From the NCBI GenBank assembly GCA_003453555.1, contig DMLA01000157.1:1-8810 (forward strand): a DNA stretch of 8,810 nucleotides, written 5' to 3'. The stretch comes from Chloroflexota bacterium. GTDB taxonomy: Bacteria > Chloroflexota > Anaerolineae > UBA7937. Position 1 is the first letter of the stretch, and every line of letters begins with the position of its first letter. Of this stretch, positions 5,916-8,810 are shown in pieces. The position numbers and the translations under genes were made by a program. Below the pieces are notes generated by a model, which worked only from the letters and a program-made list of their open reading frames with translations, was not told the DNA's origin and did not search any database.

Positions 5916-7115
5916 CTACTTCCGCTCGATGATCAGCGTCCCTCCCTGTCCTCCGCCCACACAGGCGGTGGCCAGGCCCAGTTCCAGATCCCGCTTTATC
6001 ATCTCATTGAGCAGAGTGATGGTGATCCTGGCCCCGGTGCAGCCCACAGGGTGGCCCAGGGCGATGGCCCCGCCGTTGACGTTCACCTTCTCCCAATCCC
6101 AGCCGTGCTTATCCATCTCCTTGGCCACGGCCAGGACCTGAGCGGCGAAGGCCTCATTCAGTTCGATGAGGTTGATATCTTTCAACTTCAACCCCGCCTT
6201 CTCCAACGCCTTGGGGATAGATTTGGTGGGACCGATCCCCATGATATGAGGAGGCACCCCAGCGTAGGCGTATCCCCGGATGTAGGCCAGAGGCTCCATC
6301 CCCAACTCCTTCGCCTTCTCCTCAGTCATCACTATCAAGGCGGCAGCCCCATCGGAGAGGGGACAGGCGTTGGCCGGGGTCACGGTACCGTTCTCCTTGA
6401 AGACCGTGGGATAGAGGGACGCCTTCTGCACCGTGAGGCCAGGGTTGATGCACTCATCCTCGGAGACGATATCTGGAGGCACCTTCTGGCCGGCCACTCT
6501 CTTCTCCACCGTCACCGGCACGATCTCGTCCTTGAACTTCCCCATCCGAGTGGCCATGAAAGCCTTCTTATGGCTCTGCACGGCGTATTCGTCCTGCTCC
6601 TCCCGGCTGATGTTGTACATCTCGGCCAGGTTCTCCGCCGTGCGACCCATGATCTGGCCGCAGACGGGATCGGTCAGCCCCTCCCAGAGGGCGTCGACGA
6701 ACTGGGTATGGCGCAACTTCAGCCCCCAACGAGCCCCCCGCACCACATAGGGGGCCGTGCTCATGCTCTCCGTCCCCCCTACCAGGAAGACCTCTCCATC
6801 GCCGGCCTGGATCGCCTGATAGGCACTGGTGATGGATTGCATCCCGGCTACGCAGTTCCGCTGCACAGTGTAGCCCGGGACATGCTCTGGGATGCCGGCC
6901 ATCAGAGCCGCCACCCGGGCGATATTGGGGGAGTCGGAGTATTGGCCAATGCAGCCGAAGATCACATCATCGATGATATTCGGGTCGAGGCCCGTCCGCT
7001 TGAGAACCTCCTCCATCACGATCTTAGCCAACTGCTGAGCGGAGAGGTCCCTGAACGCCCCTCCGTGGCTGCCGATGGGGGTTCGCACCCCGTCTACGAT
7101 GACTACCTCTTTCAC
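5916..7115 (-). CDS. Thiolase (acetyl-CoA C-acetyltransferase type)
   Basis: The enzyme cleaves 3-oxoacyl-CoA with CoA to give acetyl-CoA and a shortened acyl-CoA, or condenses two acetyl-CoA in the reverse direction. The 399-residue length is typical. The two-domain thiolase fold is indicated by the acyl-accepting Cys88 in QRNCVAGMQS, the NEAFAAQ motif (320-326), His355 in GGAIALGHPVG and the second catalytic cysteine, Cys385, in ACVGGGQGG. It is therefore catalytically intact and not an SCP2-type relative lacking these residues. Translation starts at GTG (7115), since AGGAGGAG lies three bases upstream and the protein begins directly with the KEVVIVDGVRTPIG strand. It is the first gene after a 175-bp gap and probably leads the thiolase, membrane protein, dehydrogenase, hydratase transcript. 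Whether it serves degradation or acetoacetyl-CoA synthesis cannot be told from sequence. Confidence 0.97.
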   Translation of the reverse strand: MKEVVIVDGVRTPIGSHGGAFRDLSAQQLAKIVMEEVLKRTGLDPNIIDDVIFGCIGQYSDSPNIARVAALMAGIPEHVPGYTVQRNCVAGMQSITSAYQAIQAGDGEVFLVGGTESMSTAPYVVRGARWGLKLRHTQFVDALWEGLTDPVCGQIMGRTAENLAEMYNISREEQDEYAVQSHKKAFMATRMGKFKDEIVPVTVEKRVAGQKVPPDIVSEDECINPGLTVQKASLYPTVFKENGTVTPANACPLSDGAAALIVMTEEKAKELGMEPLAYIRGYAYAGVPPHIMGIGPTKSIPKALEKAGLKLKDINLIELNEAFAAQVLAVAKEMDKHGWDWEKVNVNGGAIALGHPVGCTGARITITLLNEMIKRDLELGLATACVGGGQGGTLIIERK

Positions 7116-7120
7116 TTTCT

Positions 7121-7126
7121 CCTCCT
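7121..7126 (-). promoter_or_regulatory. Ribosome binding site for the GTG start of the thiolase
   Basis: AGGAGG on the minus strand, followed by AGAAA and then GTG at 7115. The spacing is ideal and no ATG suits the conserved thiolase N-terminus, so the GTG start is accepted. Confidence 0.85.
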
Positions 7127-7170
7127 AGATTAAAATTGCAAGGGGAATCCTCCTGAAGAACTGCCCTTGC

Positions 7171-7199
7171 CTTATAGTCTCCTTCCTAGGAAGGAAACG
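7171..7199 (-). promoter_or_regulatory. Possible promoter of the thiolase operon
   Basis: TATAAG (7176-7171) matches five of six -10 bases and would start transcription about 50 nt before the thiolase GTG. The hexamer 17 bp upstream, CGTTTC, is a poor -35, so an activator or another sigma factor would be needed. The spacer is almost filled by a perfect 16-bp palindrome. The call rests on position and the -10 match only. Confidence 0.3.
7180..7195. promoter_or_regulatory. Perfect 16-bp palindrome TCCTTCCTAGGAAGGA, candidate operator
   Basis: The sequence equals its own reverse complement over 16 bp and lies about 65-80 bp upstream of the thiolase start, in the spacer of the possible promoter. 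This is a classic repressor position, for example for a TetR- or GntR-type regulator of fatty-acid genes, though no known consensus is recognised. As RNA it could form a 6-bp stem with a CUAG loop, without a following U-run. Confidence 0.4.
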
Positions 7200-7236
7200 A
7201 AGAATCGATCCGGCTGGCCTCCGCCAAGCGGTACAT
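7186..7236 (-). CDS. Possible 16-codon leader ORF
   Basis: ATG at 7236 is preceded by AGGAGGG with four-base spacing, a stronger ribosome binding site than most genes here have. The frame encodes MYRLAEASRIDSSFPS and stops with TAG in the centre of the 7180-7195 palindrome. If transcripts from the methyltransferase gene continue into the thiolase, it could act as a translated leader. If the promoter at 7171-7199 is used, it would lie upstream of the transcript. No known leader-peptide type is recognised and it may be fortuitous. Confidence 0.2.
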   Translation of the reverse strand: MYRLAEASRIDSSFPS

Positions 7237-7290
7237 CAACCCTCCTGTTTGTGAAATCCGTTGTTATTCTACAACAAAAGGAAGAGTAAA

Positions 7291-8802
7291 TCAACTGAAG
7301 ATCCTCTTCCAGAAGATGACCGGACTTTCCGACTGATAGTGCCAGCCAAAAAGCAGAGCATAGAAGAACAGGAGCGGAAGTTGCCATCCCAGGCTTCTAT
7401 CCACCGGCCCACCGGAGGCCAGATACCAACCGAAGAGGCCTAAGGCCACTAAAAAGCCTACTAGCCCCCCTTTCACTACTCCGGTTCTACCCGGCAGGAG
7501 GTAGTGGAAGAGGCTCAAGAAGAAGGAAAGGAACACCCCAAAGAGAGCAAACCCCCAAAAGTACCCCCACCCTCCTATGAGCAAAGGTAGAGCCCAAAAG
7601 GGCGAGAATAGCGCCGACATCACCCCGACCCGGAGCCTAGCGGGAAGGGCGTACTCCAGGCGTCGCATCTTCTTGGAGAGGCGGTAACCCGTATCTATAA
7701 ACTGGGGCAAATCTCTAGCATAGAGAGGCCCTTTGATGATCTTCCACCCGGTGAGTTGCTTCAACTTGCTGCCTATCCTGGAACCCAGGCCGGGTAGGAC
7801 AATCGTCTGGTGGGAAAGGATAGCACCTAAATTATGGGTTTTGATCAAGGCCGCTGCCTTCTCGGCGGTAAAGAGGCCCGCATCGGCGGCGCACCAGACG
7901 TTCCACCCCTCCGTGTCCTCCACCATAAGATAGCAATCCAAACCCCTAAGGGCCTCTACCACCTCTTTGAAGGTCATGTAGAAGTTGCTGGTGAGAAAAA
8001 GAGGAGACCCACTGTTTGGCTTCCCCAGTCGATAGAGCCCTGATTTTACAGCCAAAGGCAAGGGCGCAGCCCATAAGAGAGCATCGAGAAATAGCCCTTT
8101 CACCCCGGTATGGAGCATGGGCTCCAAGATGACACCTCTGATTTGGGGTATCCCCTTCCTCTTCTCGGCCACCACCAGATGCAACGAGCCCCCGAGGTAT
8201 CGCGCTTCCCTAACCACCTCTAGGTTGAATCGGTCACAAAGTCCCCTCAAGTCATGGAGCCTGGTGGGCCTCTCCTCCAGGAAAGCGAAGGTAAGCAGCC
8301 AGGCGATAGCCCGCTGGACCCAAGAGAAGAGGCGCATCAAGGGGTTAGTAGGCCTCGACTCATCGGCGAGGATCATCTTCCCGCCCATTTTCAGACGGCT
8401 CGCCATCTCGAAGACCACCCACTCCGCCTCATCGGGGGAGATCTCACTGAGAGTGAAGGTGGCGGCCACCACATCGAAGGGCCCTTCTACCTCCATCCCT
8501 TGGGCCTGGCCCTTCAGGAAAGAGACCTCCGCGCCATGCTCATCCGCTTTCCTCCTGGCCAAAGCCAGCATGTGAGGCGAGATATCGAGAGCGATAACCT
8601 TCGCTCCCTTCTCAGCGGCTAGCACAGCCAGACTCCCCGTACCACAACCCACATCAAGGACTCGATCACCGGGCCGGATATGATCCAAGGCTGCCTTCCT
8701 AACTTGACCGTCGCGCCCCCAGGTGATGATCCGCATCCATAGGTCATAGTATCTACTGAAGGGCGCGGCTCTATCGGCGATGATCATAGATACAAGGGAC
8801 AT
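7291..8802 (-). CDS. SAM methyltransferase fused to an HgcA-like membrane corrinoid domain
   Basis: This 503-residue protein has two parts. Residues 1 to about 215 form a class I (UbiE-like) methyltransferase: SAM motif I VLDVGCGTGS (48-57), acidic residue Asp73 in VIALDIS, and FDVVAATFTLSEI (109-121). Residues about 250 to 503 resemble HgcA, the corrinoid protein of mercury methylation and a relative of the CdhD/AcsC family (PF03599): SPLFLTSNFYMTF (266-278), the cap-helix motif NVWCAA (301-306) with the cobalt-facing candidate Cys304, SHQTIVLPGLGS (330-341), and GPLYARDLPQFI (358-369) before KKMRR. About four membrane segments follow (roughly 392-410, 411-434, 441-463, 471-488), as in HgcA. 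Homology is judged from remembered family motifs. The reading frame is continuous, so the fusion is real unless the assembly is wrong. GGGGG precedes the ATG, but only eight bases upstream are visible, so the start is provisional. A methyl transfer through a bound corrinoid is inferred; the substrate is unknown. Confidence 0.8.
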   Translation of the reverse strand: MSLVSMIIADRAAPFSRYYDLWMRIITWGRDGQVRKAALDHIRPGDRVLDVGCGTGSLAVLAAEKGAKVIALDISPHMLALARRKADEHGAEVSFLKGQAQGMEVEGPFDVVAATFTLSEISPDEAEWVVFEMASRLKMGGKMILADESRPTNPLMRLFSWVQRAIAWLLTFAFLEERPTRLHDLRGLCDRFNLEVVREARYLGGSLHLVVAEKRKGIPQIRGVILEPMLHTGVKGLFLDALLWAAPLPLAVKSGLYRLGKPNSGSPLFLTSNFYMTFKEVVEALRGLDCYLMVEDTEGWNVWCAADAGLFTAEKAAALIKTHNLGAILSHQTIVLPGLGSRIGSKLKQLTGWKIIKGPLYARDLPQFIDTGYRLSKKMRRLEYALPARLRVGVMSALFSPFWALPLLIGGWGYFWGFALFGVFLSFFLSLFHYLLPGRTGVVKGGLVGFLVALGLFGWYLASGGPVDRSLGWQLPLLFFYALLFGWHYQSESPVIFWKRIFS

Positions 8803-8810
8803 AATCCCCC

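Noticed and set aside
5880..7133. Long plus-strand open frame (417 codons) opposite the thiolase
   Set aside because: It is antisense to a thiolase with all catalytic residues, and its product is rich in His, Leu and Gly without a recognisable domain. It is a codon-bias shadow.
7130..7154. AGGAGG followed by TTG-CAA-TTT-TAA in the thiolase leader
   Set aside because: A three-codon frame from a TTG start is not a supportable gene. The purine-rich motif is probably incidental.
7249..7259. TTTGTGAAATC resembling a Rex half-site
   Set aside because: The second TTCACAA half is missing, so it does not meet the Rex operator consensus.
7291..8802. Calling the fusion protein a verified mercury methylation gene (hgcA)
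   Set aside because: The cap-helix motif deviates after the cysteine, no hgcB is visible and the protein is fused to a methyltransferase. Family resemblance alone does not support that function.

Overview
The window looks like chromosomal DNA of a free-living, probably anaerobic bacterium. Every convincing gene lies on the minus strand, so transcription runs from right to left. Starts carry strong Shine-Dalgarno sequences (AGGAGG type), and the last gene has a lipoprotein signal peptide and a sigma-70-like promoter, all bacterial traits. The phylum cannot be fixed from sequence alone. The metabolic gene set and the HgcA-like protein would fit Chloroflexota or another deep-branching anaerobic lineage, but this is inference. 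I see no insertion sequence, CRISPR array, tRNA or rRNA.

In order of transcription: (1) 8802-7291 encodes a 503-residue fusion of a class I SAM-dependent methyltransferase to a membrane-anchored corrinoid domain of the HgcA (mercury methylation) type, with the cap-helix motif NVWCAA. (2) After a 175-bp gap holding a perfect 16-bp palindrome come a thiolase (7115-5916), an unknown polytopic membrane protein (5864-5004), a 3-hydroxyacyl-CoA dehydrogenase with a duplicated C-terminal domain (4974-3751), a possible 33-residue small ORF (3680-3579) and an enoyl-CoA hydratase (3549-2764). (3) After a 287-bp gap come an acyl-CoA dehydrogenase (2476-1310), an adenosine-specific kinase-family protein (1295-801) and a HIT-family nucleotide hydrolase (767-426), closely spaced. 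(4) A strong hairpin with an embedded promoter precedes a lipoprotein gene (283-1) that runs off the left edge.

Together the thiolase, hydroxyacyl-CoA dehydrogenase, enoyl-CoA hydratase and acyl-CoA dehydrogenase cover all four core steps of the beta-oxidation spiral. The same enzymes could run in reverse for butyryl-CoA formation, and the sequence does not settle the direction. No acyl-CoA synthetase, CoA-transferase or electron-transfer flavoprotein is in the window. The adenosine-kinase-like and HIT proteins may deal with AMP/adenosine turnover linked to acyl-CoA activation, which is inference.

The most remarkable item is the methyltransferase-HgcA-like fusion. A corrinoid methyl carrier covalently joined to a SAM methyltransferase suggests an unusual methyl-transfer system. 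No HgcB-like ferredoxin gene follows it, and the canonical cap-helix motif is altered just after the key cysteine, so mercury methylation should not be assumed.
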